Position numbers and translations under genes: made by a program
The notes under the pieces: generated by a model
What the model was told of the DNA's origin: nothing
Database searches by the model: none
Seen by the model: the letters and a program-made list of their open reading frames with translations, nothing else
In this document: positions 25,827-34,907 of the stretch, piece by piece
How the letters are laid out: the number at the start of each line of letters is the position of its first letter
Position numbering within the stretch: the stretch's first letter is position 1
Assembly (NCBI GenBank): GCA_019693395.1
Contig: JAAMXP010000166.1
Span: forward strand, 1 to 40,954
From: Ettlia oleoabundans
Taxonomy: Eukaryota; Chlorophyta; Chlorophyceae; Chlamydomonadales
Direction: 5' to 3'
DNA length: 40,954 nt

Positions 25827-26510
25827 CGCATGCCCCCCCTCAGCAGTGGGCGGCACCAGCGCAGCCGCCAACCGCGGGCGGTGGGTGGCAGCAGCAGCCA
25901 GGTGGCCCGGCCTTTACCTGGCACGCCAGTGCACGGCAGCTACTGGAGGGCCTGGCCCGGCTGCCCGCCTGCGCACCCTTCCTGCAGCCTCAGCTCAGCT
26001 ACCCGGTGAGTGAGCAAGTGAGTGAGTGAGTGAGTGAGTGAGTGAGTGAGTGAGTGGAGGCATACGGGGGTGTGAGGGGCCTTGTTGGCTGATGGGGCCC
26101 AGCATGGCAAGCTGTGCATGGCCGGCGTGCTGCCCAACACACGACCACCTGCCGTCTACTGTTTGGCCTGGTCACTGCTTGACGCTTCTCTGTTGTCGTG
26201 CGCATATGAACCCGCCGCGTCTGAGTGTATGTGATGAACTGGTGTCATGCTCCTCGAACGCTGCTGCACATGTGTGTGTCTGCATGTGCAGGGTGCTGAT
26301 CCAGGACTGGACCTGAACACAGTGGCCCAGCGGCTGGCGGCAGGTGCCTACACCCGGCCCCTGGACCTGGCCGCCGACGTGTCACGCATGCTGACCGCAG
26401 CAGCAGCGGGCCAGCCAGAGGGCAGTGAGCGGCGCGCGGGAGCGGCGCATGTGCAGGCGGTTTTTGAGGCGCTGTGGGGGCAGCTCATGACGCCCTACCA
26501 GCACTACTGA
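12001..26510 (+). CDS. BPTF/NURF301-like chromatin protein: DDT, three PHD fingers, three or four bromodomains
   Basis: Twenty-five exons give a continuous 2,947-aa frame: 12001-12655, 12873-13285, 13530-14405, 14517-14697, 14889-15035, 15326-15466, 15637-15845, 16091-16233, 16551-17118, 17318-17476, 17743-19132, 19395-19648, 19961-20181, 20437-20568, 20810-21167, 21227-21358, 21539-22009, 22341-22448, 22653-23180, 23467-23517, 23710-23856, 24059-24250, 24596-24802, 25064-26005, 26292-26510. Order: basic low-complexity tail (1-218), acidic tract, DDT (~316-415), PHD1 (~661-703), Cys cluster (~880-900), WHIM-like part (922-1164), Gln/Ala-rich (1165-1627), PHD2 (~1760-1815), PHD3 (~1950-2020), bromodomains 1-3 (~2151-2600), Gln-rich, degenerate fourth unit. 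DDT-PHD near the N-terminus and PHD-bromodomain at the C-terminus match the BPTF/NURF301 plan, so a nuclear ISWI-type remodelling role is inferred. A five-N gap lies in the third intron. Plant PTM/MBD9-type proteins are the alternative relatives. Confidence 0.88.
13033..13062 (+). repeat. Acidic poly-Glu tract
   Basis: GAG/GAA repeats encode about ten consecutive Glu just before the DDT domain of the BPTF-like protein. Such acidic runs are common in histone-binding chromatin proteins. Confidence 0.8.
13162..13720 (+). other. DDT domain, split by one intron
   Basis: The helical pattern runs VPSAAVGELLAAYNIIRAF, ISPFSFPDFCAAMSS, then across the 13286-13529 intron to LMDEVHVCVLRALTVDE and WPAYAWELLRL. 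This is the three-helix DDT module of ISWI partners (ACF1, WSTF, BPTF), which supports chromatin-remodeller scaffolding. Confidence 0.8.
14500..14504. other. Assembly gap (five N)
   Basis: Five undetermined bases lie 12 bases before the start of the PHD1 exon. The exon opens after CAACAG at 14516, so the polypyrimidine tract of this acceptor is partly unknown and the true intron length may differ. Confidence 0.95.
14517..14697 (+). other. PHD finger 1
   Basis: C4HC3 pattern: VCVLCGVGGNLICCDACPAA, YHVRC and WYCPEC. The GGNLICCD core is of the AIRE/Mi-2 type, often binding unmodified H3K4. That specificity is an inference. Confidence 0.88.
16091..16233 (+). other. Cys-cluster exon resembling half a CXXC zinc finger
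   Basis: RCGECKACLRPSLRKPC has spacing C-x2-C-x2-C-x8-C within a basic context. It resembles the first zinc-binding half of CXXC (CpG-binding) domains, but the second Cys triad and KFGG segment are not seen in this exon. Confidence 0.45.
16551..17476 (+). other. WHIM-like helical region (two exons)
   Basis: Exons 16551-17118 and 17318-17476 contain FLVAQVVRIEREFWG, YALLQLENALRPVAFVPEW, GVRYRKHRWTISP and LALCLRQLEPML, with a Ser/Gly-rich insert between. Position after DDT-PHD and the WHIM-like pattern suggest the part that contacts ISWI or linker DNA. The assignment is by pattern only. Confidence 0.4.
17743..19132 (+). other. 1.39-kb Gln/Ala-rich low-complexity exon
   Basis: A single exon encodes 463 residues dominated by Gln, Ala and Pro, with short helical pieces such as HMNLVYQRQLLLAQQ and SPYQEFLEKVKREGQ. 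It is probably a disordered linker between the DDT/PHD1 half and the PHD2/bromodomain half. Confidence 0.8.
20101..21600 (+). other. PHD fingers 2 and 3
   Basis: PHD2 (exons 19961-20181 and 20437-20568): ACGVCGAFYGENEELD, ICCDTCNRWFHGSCAKV, WDCSGC. This resembles the H3K4me3-reading BPTF PHD with its W-F/Y-H-G. PHD3 (exons 21227-21358 and 21539-22009): WFCPVCKYPDRGRPLFQCGG, CQDSFHFEC and RCLAC complete a C4HC3 set across an intron. Confidence 0.85.
22341..22830 (+). other. Bromodomain 1
   Basis: Exons 22341-22448 and 22653 onward: VDLDAFPDYQQEVGQPMDLG, TVKSNLHDGRYASPLDML, LVWSNCAAYNKAGSDI. The acetyl-lysine-binding Asn (AYN) is present. The ZA loop is shortened and atypical (PDYQ rather than PGYH). 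Confidence 0.85.
23467..24250 (+). other. Bromodomain 2
   Basis: Exons 23467-23517, 23710-23856 and 24059-24250: LTRLMQLEASEPFHEPV, DVPGYHDVIKRPRCLEQI, DFLADVQLVWDNCREYN. The Asn of REYN is kept; the usual PMDL is PRCL. An intron splits CRE|YN exactly as in bromodomain 3. Confidence 0.88.
24596..25140 (+). other. Bromodomain 3
   Basis: Exons 24596-24802 and 25064 onward: LFRLQKVKESGWFWAPV, DAPGYHDLIKRPMDLATI, DFLADVQLVWDNCREYN, EASRRAFEAIW. It is complete, with canonical PMDL and acetyl-lysine Asn, and near-identical at DNA level to bromodomain 2 across the C-helix exon end. Confidence 0.9.
25796..25825 (+). repeat. (CAG)10 polyglutamine tract
   Basis: Ten uninterrupted CAG codons lie inside a broader Gln/Tyr-rich, low-complexity segment (about 25300-25900) of the BPTF-like protein. 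Confidence 0.9.
25918..26510 (+). other. Degenerate fourth bromodomain-like unit and C-terminus
   Basis: ARQLLEGLARLPACAPFLQP, then across the intron LDLNTVAQRLAAGAYTRPLD, LAADVSRMLTAA and AVFEALWGQLM. The layout (helix Z, LDLNTV for MDLxTI, AGxYxxPLDLAADV) is bromodomain-like, but no acetyl-lysine Asn follows and the ZA loop is reduced. The protein ends at TGA 26508-26510. Confidence 0.5.
26006..26056 (+). repeat. GTGA tetranucleotide microsatellite at a 5' splice site
   Basis: The intron after exon 24 of the BPTF-like gene starts GTGAGTGAGCAA and continues as about ten GTGA/GTGAGT units. The repeat period reproduces the donor consensus, giving many overlapping candidate donors. Confidence 0.9.
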
Positions 26511-26974
26511 GGCCAAAGCAGTACGTGCGGACATGCGCGTGCGAGTACAGGCATTGCAGCTGAGGCTGGGAGCTACACCCACAAGCGGCATGCTGCAATC
26601 GCAATAGTTGTGTCCATCCCTGCTGCTTGTTAGTGGTCACGCGTACGCACTACGCATGCGTCTTTCGCCCACCTGCCTGCGTTGTGTTTCCTCCCCCTGC
26701 ACTAATTTTATAGCTCCTTGCAGCCTTGCAACCACCCCATTTTTTGTGTTTCTAGGCAGTGTTACAATTGTGAGCCACAAGAGGCAGTGACAAAGCACCT
26801 GGTGACTGGGTGCAGTGGCACTAACACAGGCGCATGGCGGCGGTTGCTAAGGGTGCATGTGTTGTTAAACAACAAGAAGCAAGTGCTGGCCGGGCGGGTA
26901 GGGTTTTTTGTGATAGCGACAGAACCAGCTTGCATATGCGTGTTTGTGTGCTGCCTAGCCAGACCCCACCAACA
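26511..26974. other. Intergenic between convergent genes (two 3' UTRs)
   Basis: 464 bases between the BPTF-like stop and the GH47 stop. A minus-strand TGTAA lies at 26766-26762. No plus-strand TGTAA is seen, so the BPTF-like gene may use a variant signal or read into the GH47 3' end. Confidence 0.6.
26762..26766 (-). terminator. Putative TGTAA polyadenylation signal of the GH47 gene
   Basis: TTACA on the plus strand reads TGTAA on the minus strand, about 210 bases after the GH47 stop codon. Confidence 0.5.
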
Positions 26975-29900
26975 CTATCGTGCTCGTAGCCTGATCCGCA
27001 CGCTACTGCTGCTGCTGCTTGGCTCTCCCTTGTGCACCCGCAGAGGATGTGCCTCTGTGTTCAGCACCCACTCGCTGAGGGAGAGGGTGGAGTCCGGTGA
27101 GAAGAGCAGGAAGAAGTACTTGAGGGTCTCGGCAAAAAACCAGCTCTGGGACACGTCGTCAGAGCTGGGGGGCACCTGCGGCAGCAGTGGCAGTGGTAAC
27201 GGCAGCAACTCAAGCAAGAGCCTGAAGAGAAGGTGCAGACAGACTAGGGGTTGATCAGTGTGGCAGTACGACATTGAAGTTGACTTGATGGCACATCTGC
27301 TCTGAGCACTGTGCAGGAACAGCTAGCGTGTGTGCAGGTGTTGGGCAAACTCCATCCCTCCCACACCAAAGAAGTCACCTTGTACTACCACAAACCATGG
27401 GTGGAAAAGGCAAAACTGCCGACAGGAAGGCCCCCAGCCCTCACCCCCCACCCCCACCCCACAATCACCACCCACGCCCAAGCCAGGAATGCCCCTTTGC
27501 ACCTGGTCAACATTGTGCGCGCCACTGTATCCCCCCTCCCATTTGCAGTACTTCTCTATTGCACGCCTGCACATGCACGCGCAGCGTGTGCAGACAAATG
27601 TGGAATAGTGGTGCCCATTGGTCTGCTACCTCATGAGCAAACAGCCATGCTGACATGCCACCAGGTAGGTAGTTAGGCAGGCACGCAGGCAGCCAGGTTG
27701 GCAGGCGGGCAGGCAAGGATGAGCAAGGCAAACAACAGCCCACTGGTTGGCTTTCCGTTTCGCCCCCGCCTCCCCACCTTCACCAACCTATTCAAAACCC
27801 TCCCACCCGGTACCCACCACATCTGCCAGCCCATATCTCGCCAGCGCTGGTCCTTGGTGGCTCGCCACATGTAAAAGATGCTCTCTATCACCTCCGGCCG
27901 CTGCCAGTACCGCCCATCAACGATGCTGACCTCGCCCGTCTGCAGGTCAAAGGTAATGCGCTCCGCGCCCAACCCTGCGACAACCCGACAAAGGGCAATG
28001 CAGTTCAGTTGTTGTCTCCTCATGCAAGGTGACGCTCTGCTGCCGTTCACCCTAACATGCAATGGCAGAGCCGCCCGTCATAGTGGGCGATGAAGCATAT
28101 AGCTAGCAGCATAGGCTCCAGGACGGGCCGCCTTCCTGAGGGCTGGAAGCTGAAAGCTGGGCCATCACAATTGCTGTTCGGCTGTCAATCAACCCTACTC
28201 ACAACCCCTTGACAGCTTCCCAGGCAGGCCCCCCCCCTCCACACACACACACACACACACCCGCCAATTACTATAGGGCGGCCACTCAGTTTGCTTCCCC
28301 ACCCCCGACCCACCCACCAGATGCGGTTGCGTTATACAGTTGAAAGCATGCCTGGGTCATGTTGGCTGCAAACTCCAGGTAACGCTCCGCCTTTTGCCCT
28401 GTCACCGCACCCCTCATCACGCCGAGTGCCAAACTGCCGGGATAGAAGCACCGCAAATGCTCAAGCACTGGGTCCAAGCTGTCGCCTTCCAGGTCAGAGG
28501 CATAGCTGAAGGGCCAGCCGGGAGGCCTGATTATGAGTTTTTCCATTACCTCGTCCACGGTAGCTTCCCAACGGCGGCGAAAATGTTCGTCAGTACCACC
28601 GCGCAGTACCCAGTACTTAATAAGGTACTCGTAGTAAGAATCCGTGCCAGCTCCAACCCCCCGCTTCCAGCCAGACTCCTTTGCTGTCTGCCGGTCCACA
28701 CTTTGTAACAGAAGCGCCTGCACAATACCAGGACTGGCAGAAAAGGTGGTGGGTTTGAGAGGTTGGGTGTTGGGTGGGCGTCGAAATAAGACTGCTTAAA
28801 AGAGTTTGCAGCAGTACGAGGCAGTGCAGCAGCAGCGGTGTCAGCTAGGTGCCAGAACAGGCCGCTCCAGTCCATGTAGTGTGGGCACCGTGGAAGAGCT
28901 TTGAGATGGTTGGCACAGGTAGGTGGGCACATTGAGGCTGACAAAAGCGGCACACATCCCAACACCCCATGTGAGAGCATTGAGACGCAGCAGCCCAGTG
29001 CAGCTCCATGCCAAGCTGCACCATGGGGCTTTAGCTCACGTTGTTGTTGGCGCGGTGCGTGGCGCGCAGGCCCTTCTCTGCATGCTTCCTGTACCGTGGG
29101 TCACCACTGATGCGGCTGATGGTCGCAAACTCTAACACATTAGTGCCCATTTCAGCCAATGAGCTGGTGCCGGCACCGTCATCAGGAACGACTTTAGGCA
29201 GGCTCACCACGTTGCCAATGATGCCTGCAGGAAACGGGAGCAGGAGATGGATGTGCAGCGGTAAAGGGTAGCTGGTGCAGCGGCCAGCGGTGAGGTCGAC
29301 GGCTCATAGTAATCCGCTAGCACGCTGGCTAGGCACCCCGGCACACACAACTGTGCCGACCTTCCTTGCTGCGGCGAACCCATGCTGCCGTGCGTTTATC
29401 AAGGAGGAAAAGCACCCTGTTGGCAGGCAAGAACCGGAGCACTAAGGCAGCTATCCGCATTTACATAAAGGCAACCTTGATTCACATGCCTCACCTGTGG
29501 GAGCAGAATGGAAAGCAGGCAGCAGGCGGTCGGCAAGATCCCGTGCCTTAGCACCCAGCTCGGGGTCCCCGCTCAAGTCATGCGCTGCCGCCAGGCCGCC
29601 CAGTATGCGTATCACTGTTTCGAAGAAGCTCACAGTAGTGCTGCGCTCAAATTCAAGCTTGTCAACCACCCACTTTCGCCCCCTGCGGTGCAAGGCATAC
29701 GTTTGGCATGGGAATGTGCTGATGGTGGCGGCGGTTGGCCGGCGCGTGACAAGGCAAGGGCTGGTTCCTACATGAGTCAGACTTGGCAGTACCAGCTGAT
29801 GCTCCTCTGCCTGTAGTCCAACACTTCAGCTGCTACGCAAGTGCTGTACCACTGCATGCAGGGGCCCGCAACAGCGATTGACAGCCTGCTGTTGCTACCA

Positions 29901-30747
29901 GCCTGCACCTGCGCTTGCTAACCAAGCTTCATCAGTACTAGCGCCAGCTCTTGTGAACCAACGGCCTGGACAAACATAAATTGCAACAGGACCCAGCGCC
30001 ACTCACTCCTCAAACTCCTGATGCAGGCCCATGACCTTGAGGGTGGAAAGCGCGTCCACCATGCTTACACCCATGCCCGAGATGCCGGCGCCGCCCTGCA
30101 CGGTGGGGATGCAGACAAGACTCCTTCCTAATGAACTGATGTGGCTGACTAGGATTTCTTATTGATGAACAGAGCAAAGCCGGCAGGAGGCGACTTCCGG
30201 CCAGCAAGCGACGGTGATACCAGAACCCCACATGCCCAGCCACCCACCATGATGTCGGTTTTGGCCGTTTTTGACTTTGGATGAATCTCGTCCGCGCCCC
30301 AGGCATAGGCCTTGTACCCCGCCCAAGCGTGCCGCATGCCGTTGCGCACCGCCTGAGCGCGATATGCTGCCACACGGTGCTCACACCAGGCGCGGAACAG
30401 CCCGCTGCACTTGCGCTCCGAAGGCTGCACATTCTGCACCTCTGATGAGTTGCTGGCAACCAACTGCACCTCCAGCACCCCATGGAACATATAGGTGCAG
30501 AAAATGAGCCAGATGCCGGCCGCTGCCGGCAGCAGGGCCTGCAGCCGTGGTGAGATAAACACAAGCGCGGTTGGGCGATAGGCGGGGAGGCCACCGGCTC
30601 TGGCCGGAGGTGCACAGGTATGGGGCGTGCCCGCAACTCAACATGCTGTGTTCCCACTTGGCTGGACTGTTAAACCCCAGCGGGCAGCGCAGCGGAGGTT
30701 CGGCTCACCCGGTGAGGATTGCGCAAGGAGCGTTGGGATGCCGCCAT
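26975..30747 (-). CDS. GH47 class I alpha-1,2-mannosidase, type II membrane protein
   Basis: Removes alpha-1,2-linked mannose from N-glycans in the ER/Golgi. Nine exons (30747-30709, 30538-30248, 30095-30007, 29682-29495, 29224-29040, 28717-28318, 27974-27818, 27566-27503, 27175-26975) give 537 aa with every phase matching. A 13-residue basic N-terminus ([13 protein letters not shown]) precedes a hydrophobic anchor ([17 protein letters not shown]). Catalytic-domain landmarks: [76 protein letters not shown] (acidic Glu), [28 protein letters not shown] and the calcium-binding LNTEAHP (Thr ~511). Length and motifs fit the MNS (oligosaccharide-trimming) subgroup rather than the longer EDEM proteins. 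The first exon is the least certain part: chosen as the only short ATG exon found that supplies the right phase. It is divergent from the coiled-coil gene. Confidence 0.92.
28240..28261. repeat. (AC)10 microsatellite in a GH47 intron
   Basis: About ten AC dinucleotides after a C-rich run, inside the intron between the exons ending at 28318 and starting at 27974. Confidence 0.9.
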
Positions 30748-31202
30748 TTAAGATGGTCAACACAACAGCTAGCTGCAAGGTAACGGGGCGTCCATGCCCT
30801 TGTCGCAAGTGTCCCCGCACGGTGCCCCCGTCGGACCCTGCTGGTGACGGCTCTACCTGGACTGCAACGATAATCGCTGGCTACGCGACTAAAACTGCCA
30901 TTGCGCCAGATGGGTTATGGAGCCAACGGTGGTCAGGCCCGCCAGCTGCCGCCAGACTGTCGCCCACTCATCAAAAGATTTGGCGGGCCTGTTGCTCACT
31001 CTCCGCCACGAAATCTTATCCGCCGGTCTTTTTTGGGACTGACTCCTAAACTACCGTACAACCTTGTGAGGGGCTCCCTTGACCGCGCATGTAACTTTGT
31101 GAGGCATTGGCACATTGCCCTCTCTTGGGCGGCATGGATGTGCAGGTTCGCTCCCGCTTACAGCTGACATGGGTGTCGCTCCCGAGGATACGCCACTGCA
31201 AC
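30748..31202. promoter_or_regulatory. Divergent intergenic region between GH47 and coiled-coil genes
   Basis: 455 bases between the proposed GH47 ATG (30747, minus) and coiled-coil ATG (31203, plus). It presumably holds both promoters. No clear TATA box is seen. Confidence 0.45.
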
Positions 31203-34200
31203 ATGGCGCCAACCGCCATAGCCCACCGCAGCCCACCGCCCTCGTCCACCACCTACTTGTGTGCTCTCGAGGTGCCTGTGCAGGGCTTTTTGCGGCAAAA
31301 GGATGCCGAGCTGGAGCAGAGGTCAGCGCTGCTGCTGAAAACCAAGGTGTGAGAGGGCTGGGGCAGGTAGCCACAGCATCTGTGCTGGGGCAGGAGCTCC
31401 AAGTGTGCGGCCCTGTGTGATCCCCGTAGCCCCTTCCATTGTGCTCTTTGGCTCATTGCGTCTACTAATTCGTCTACTAATTCCTTGGAAGAACTTGCTG
31501 CAGGCGGCTATTGAGCAGCTCCAGGAAGAGCTAGCAGGGGCGCGGCAGGAGAAGGACAAATGGCGCAAGGTGAGCCTCACCAAGGACCGATCTGCCTCAC
31601 CGCTGTGCTCGCTGATATTGCCGTCATGCCCTCCCCTTTGCCCCTACCCCTGCAGGTGGCTGAGAGGCAGGGCATCCAGCTGGCGGATGCACAGCGGCAG
31701 GTGCAGCTGCTGGAGGTGGAGGTGGAAAGCAAAGCGCGTGATAGCAGTGCACTACTCTCTGATACGCTGGCAATTAAGGCAAGCTTGGACGCGGACAGGC
31801 AAAATGAGAGTTGTCATGCTTCCATGTCCGCCTTCATGCTGCTCAAGTTGGCCCGTGATGTCGAAAATTGATGATACACGTGATACGTTGCATGCCCTCG
31901 TGTACAAATAAAGCCTGTGTGCCTGCCTGCCCATCTGCCGTGCAGCGCCAGCTACAAGACGCACGAGACGGCCTGAACGCTGCCACCGACACCCACTCAG
32001 CTCAGCATGCTGCACTGTTGGGAAAGCTGAAAGGGGTGGAGCGTGCTTTGGCTGCCTCTCAGGCTGAGGCTGAGGCGGTCAGAGAGCAGGCTGCAGAGGA
32101 GGCCAAGGCGGCTAAGGACCAGGCTGCAGCGGCGGTCAAGTCTGCCAGGGACCAGGCTGCAGCGCAAAATGAAGCGGCTAAGAACCACGCTGCAGCAGTG
32201 GTTGATTCGGTCAAAGAGCAGGCTGCAATGGAGGTCAAGGCGGCTAAGGAGCGAGCTGCAGCGGAGTCCAAGGTTGCCTGGGAGCGGGTGGCAGCGCTGC
32301 AGGCACTTGTGTCAGACAAGGAGAGCGGCCTAGCGGAGCAGGCTGGCATGCTGCACCAAATGAGCCAGCAGCGCAGGGAGCTGGAGGCCGTCGGCTTGGG
32401 GCTTGCAGAGCAGCTAGCCGCCGCACAGCGTCAAAGCAAGGAGGCTGCTGCTGCTGCTGAGCACGCCCAGGGCCGCCTGGCAGCCCGGGTGCAGCAGCTG
32501 GAGGCACAGCTGTCAAAAGAAGCAGAGGCGCGGCAGCGGGCTGAGCAGGCTGCAGCTGCCAGCAAGGAGGCACTGGATGATGAGCAGAGACGGCAGGCTT
32601 TGGAGGGCAGCTCCTGGGAGCGGCGACTGCTTGAGCTTCAGCAGGATGCCGCGGAGAGGCTGGTGCGGCGGGAAGAAGGGTGGGCGGGGCAGAGAGATGC
32701 GCTGAAACGAGAGGCGACAGAAGCTGTTGATGAAGCTCGCCGGCAGCTGACTAAGCGCCTGTACCTGGCTGAGGGGGAGTGGGCATGCAAGCTGCAGCAG
32801 TGCTCGGCCGACTGGGGTGAGTGGCAGCAGGTGGATTGCTCTGGGCAATGCATGAGCAGGGTTGTCAATCGAAAGGACGTGGACGGTGTTCAGTTATTCG
32901 ATATGCAAAACTGTGTCGTAGTTGGACCTTGGCCTCAGCAACCATCCCATTCTCGCACCTGCAGCTGCCAAGCTAGATGCAGTAGCGGCTGACTGGCAGC
33001 GGCGGTGTGAGTCAGACAAGGCGGCGTGGGCGGCAGAGCGCGCCCACCTGCAAGACGAGCTGGATGCCCGGCAGGCTGAAGCCCAACGGGCAGGCGCTGC
33101 TGCGGTGGAAGAGATGAAGCAGCACTACCGGCGCAAGGTGGCAGCGGTGGAGGCCAAGGCTGCTGCAGCAGCGCAGGCTGCCGACAGGTATGCGAGGGGG
33201 CTTGAAGGTTGGAGCTAACGCGTCCATGTGCTGCCAGCGCGGTTCTTCCTGCTTGCATTGCGTTGAGCCATACACGTACAACTTGCGCTTTTCCTGCACG
33301 TTTGGGCATACCGTCCTGCAGAGTGTGGCAGCAGAGGCTGGAGGCTGCCATCAGCAAGGCGCAGGCCGACCTACGGGCTGCCGCTGACAGCAGTGCCGCC
33401 ACTGCCTGCCAGCGTGAGCAACAGCTGCAGGACCAAGTGGCGGCTATGCAGGAGGCCTGTGCTGCCAAGCTGGCGGAGCAGGACAAGCAGTGGAGTTTGA
33501 AGCTGGCGGCCGCAGGGGAACGCGGCTTGCGGGTAAGAGAGCGTGCAGCGGAACAAAAGAGGAATGGATGTTCCCTTAAGCTAACTATTGACGAACTAAC
33601 CCTGACTTACTGGTTGGGTTCAAAGTATTTCTTGTCTTGAGCAGCATGCCTCCCTTCAAGTAATGAGCTGCAGGAGAAGTATGAACTGGAGCATCAGTGG
33701 GCAGACAAGCTGCAATCTGCGGACAAGGCGGCTGCCGAGGCGCATGCATCATTAAGGAGCCAGATTGACGCGCGCCTGGCAGCCCTCAGTCTCAGGCTGG
33801 GCACCGTCGTGCAGAAGGAGGTGAAGCAGGAACGCAAGCGAGGTGGGCGGGGTGGGGGTGGGTGGAATGGGGGTGGGGGTTGGGGTGGACCAAGCTTTGG
33901 GTAGGGCTCCAATTGAAACGCTTGCTGCATGCTGTGGTGCACGCCTGGGGTGTTTGAAGATGCTGGCTTGTGCCGTGCATAGAAGCCTCTCCACTATGTT
34001 CTCTCCAAAATCTTGCCATGCCTGCTGTAATCAACTCGTGCCCATTCACAGCTGTATCATCAATCTCATCAAACCTGCTGGTACGCATTGCTGCAGCTGA
34101 GCTACTCCGCCGAGTGGCTGAGCTAGAAGCGTGTGGCGAGGGTGAGCGCGGTCGTGGGAGGGAGCTGGAGGCTGCCCTTGCCGAGGCCTCCGCCACCTTC

Positions 34201-34907
34201 AAGCGCGAGCTGGCGGACAAGAGCCAGCAGCTGGACCTGCTGCGCCAGGAGATCAAGTGAGGGCTGGCAGCTGGGAAGGGGCGGTGGTGGTGTGTAGGGT
34301 GTGGGGGAAGCCTGAAGGGGAGCACAAGCTGCTGGATAGTGCAATCTGCTGCACCACTGCAGTTAATCAGCTCTTCATCCTATGTTTCAGGTTCCTGCGC
34401 TGCGCTGCTGGAGGAGATGTGAGCGCAGCGTCTGCTGCGCCAGTGCTTGCCGGCGCAGTGAATAGCGTGGCTGGGCTGGCTGCGGCAGCAACCATGACAA
34501 CCCTGAGTCCTCCCCGCTGTGCCAGGCCCTGCATTGCCGGCTCTCCTACCCTCTCCCACAACTATAGGGACTGCTGCGGGAACAGCCCTGCCCACACGCA
34601 TTGCTTCAGCGCTCCATCCTCCCCAGTGCATGCCGCCGCAGCTTCTGCAGCAGCAGCGGCCAGGGCAGTGGAGGCGGAGGTCCATGCGCTTCGCTCAGCG
34701 CGACGTGCGTATCAGCGGGCAACCCTGGGTCAACAGTATTTGTGTGCCAGCATGGCTCGCACAATCAACGACGCCCTGAAGCGGGATCAAGTGGGTGCCA
34801 CATTGCCAACGGCGGCCCGTCCACGCTCTGCTAATGCTGGCTGTATCCCAGCTGCTGGCAGGCGCAAGTGGAAGAGGGATCTCGCAGCAGAGCTTCAAGG
34901 GTTGTAA
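31203..34907 (+). CDS. Long coiled-coil protein of unknown function
   Basis: Nine exons (31203-31346, 31504-31569, 31656-31778, 31946-32816, 32965-33187, 33322-33532, 33674-33842, 34097-34256, 34391-34907) give 827 aa in one frame. Residues ~17-640 are almost entirely heptad-type coiled coil rich in Ala, Glu, Gln, Lys and Arg (LRQKDAELEQRSALLLKTK, IEQLQEELAGARQEKDKW, RRVAELEACGEGER). A run of six 11-residue repeats sits near residues 158-223. The last ~170 residues are Ala/Ser/Pro-rich, then a basic helix (RRKWKRDLAAELQGL). The third intron uses a GC donor (31779). ATG 31203 is preferred; in-frame ATG 31134 or an upstream exon are alternatives. The acceptor at 33673 is chosen to keep phase. 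No enzyme motif is seen. A structural role (cytoskeleton, basal body or vesicle tether) would be speculation. Confidence 0.72.
31779..31784 (+). promoter_or_regulatory. GC-AG intron donor (GCAAGC) in the coiled-coil gene
   Basis: AAG|GCAAGC joins in phase 0 to CGCCAGCTACAAGAC at 31946, keeping a continuous coiled coil (LAIK|RQLQDARD). Reading on past the donor leaves the coiled-coil pattern and soon meets a stop. Confidence 0.65.
32084..32281 (+). repeat. Six tandem 33-bp units encoding 11-residue (hendecad) repeats
   Basis: Units: EQAAEEAKAAK, DQAAAAVKSAR, DQAAAQNEAAK, NHAAAVVDSVK, EQAAMEVKAAK, ERAAAESKVAW. The pattern is [DEN]-[QRH]-A-A with K/R near the end. Such 11-mers form right-handed or straight coiled coils or amphipathic lipid-binding helices (LEA/apolipoprotein style). 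Confidence 0.9.

Noticed and set aside
26006..26056. Tandem repeat considered as a CRISPR-like or satellite array
   Set aside because: It is a simple tetranucleotide microsatellite with no spacers, in a eukaryotic intron.
30738..30780. Plus-strand candidate first exon ([14 protein letters not shown]) for the coiled-coil gene
   Set aside because: It fits in phase but overlaps the proposed GH47 start on the other strand and needs an intron of about 500 bases. The in-frame ATG at 31203 without that intron is simpler. It is not excluded.
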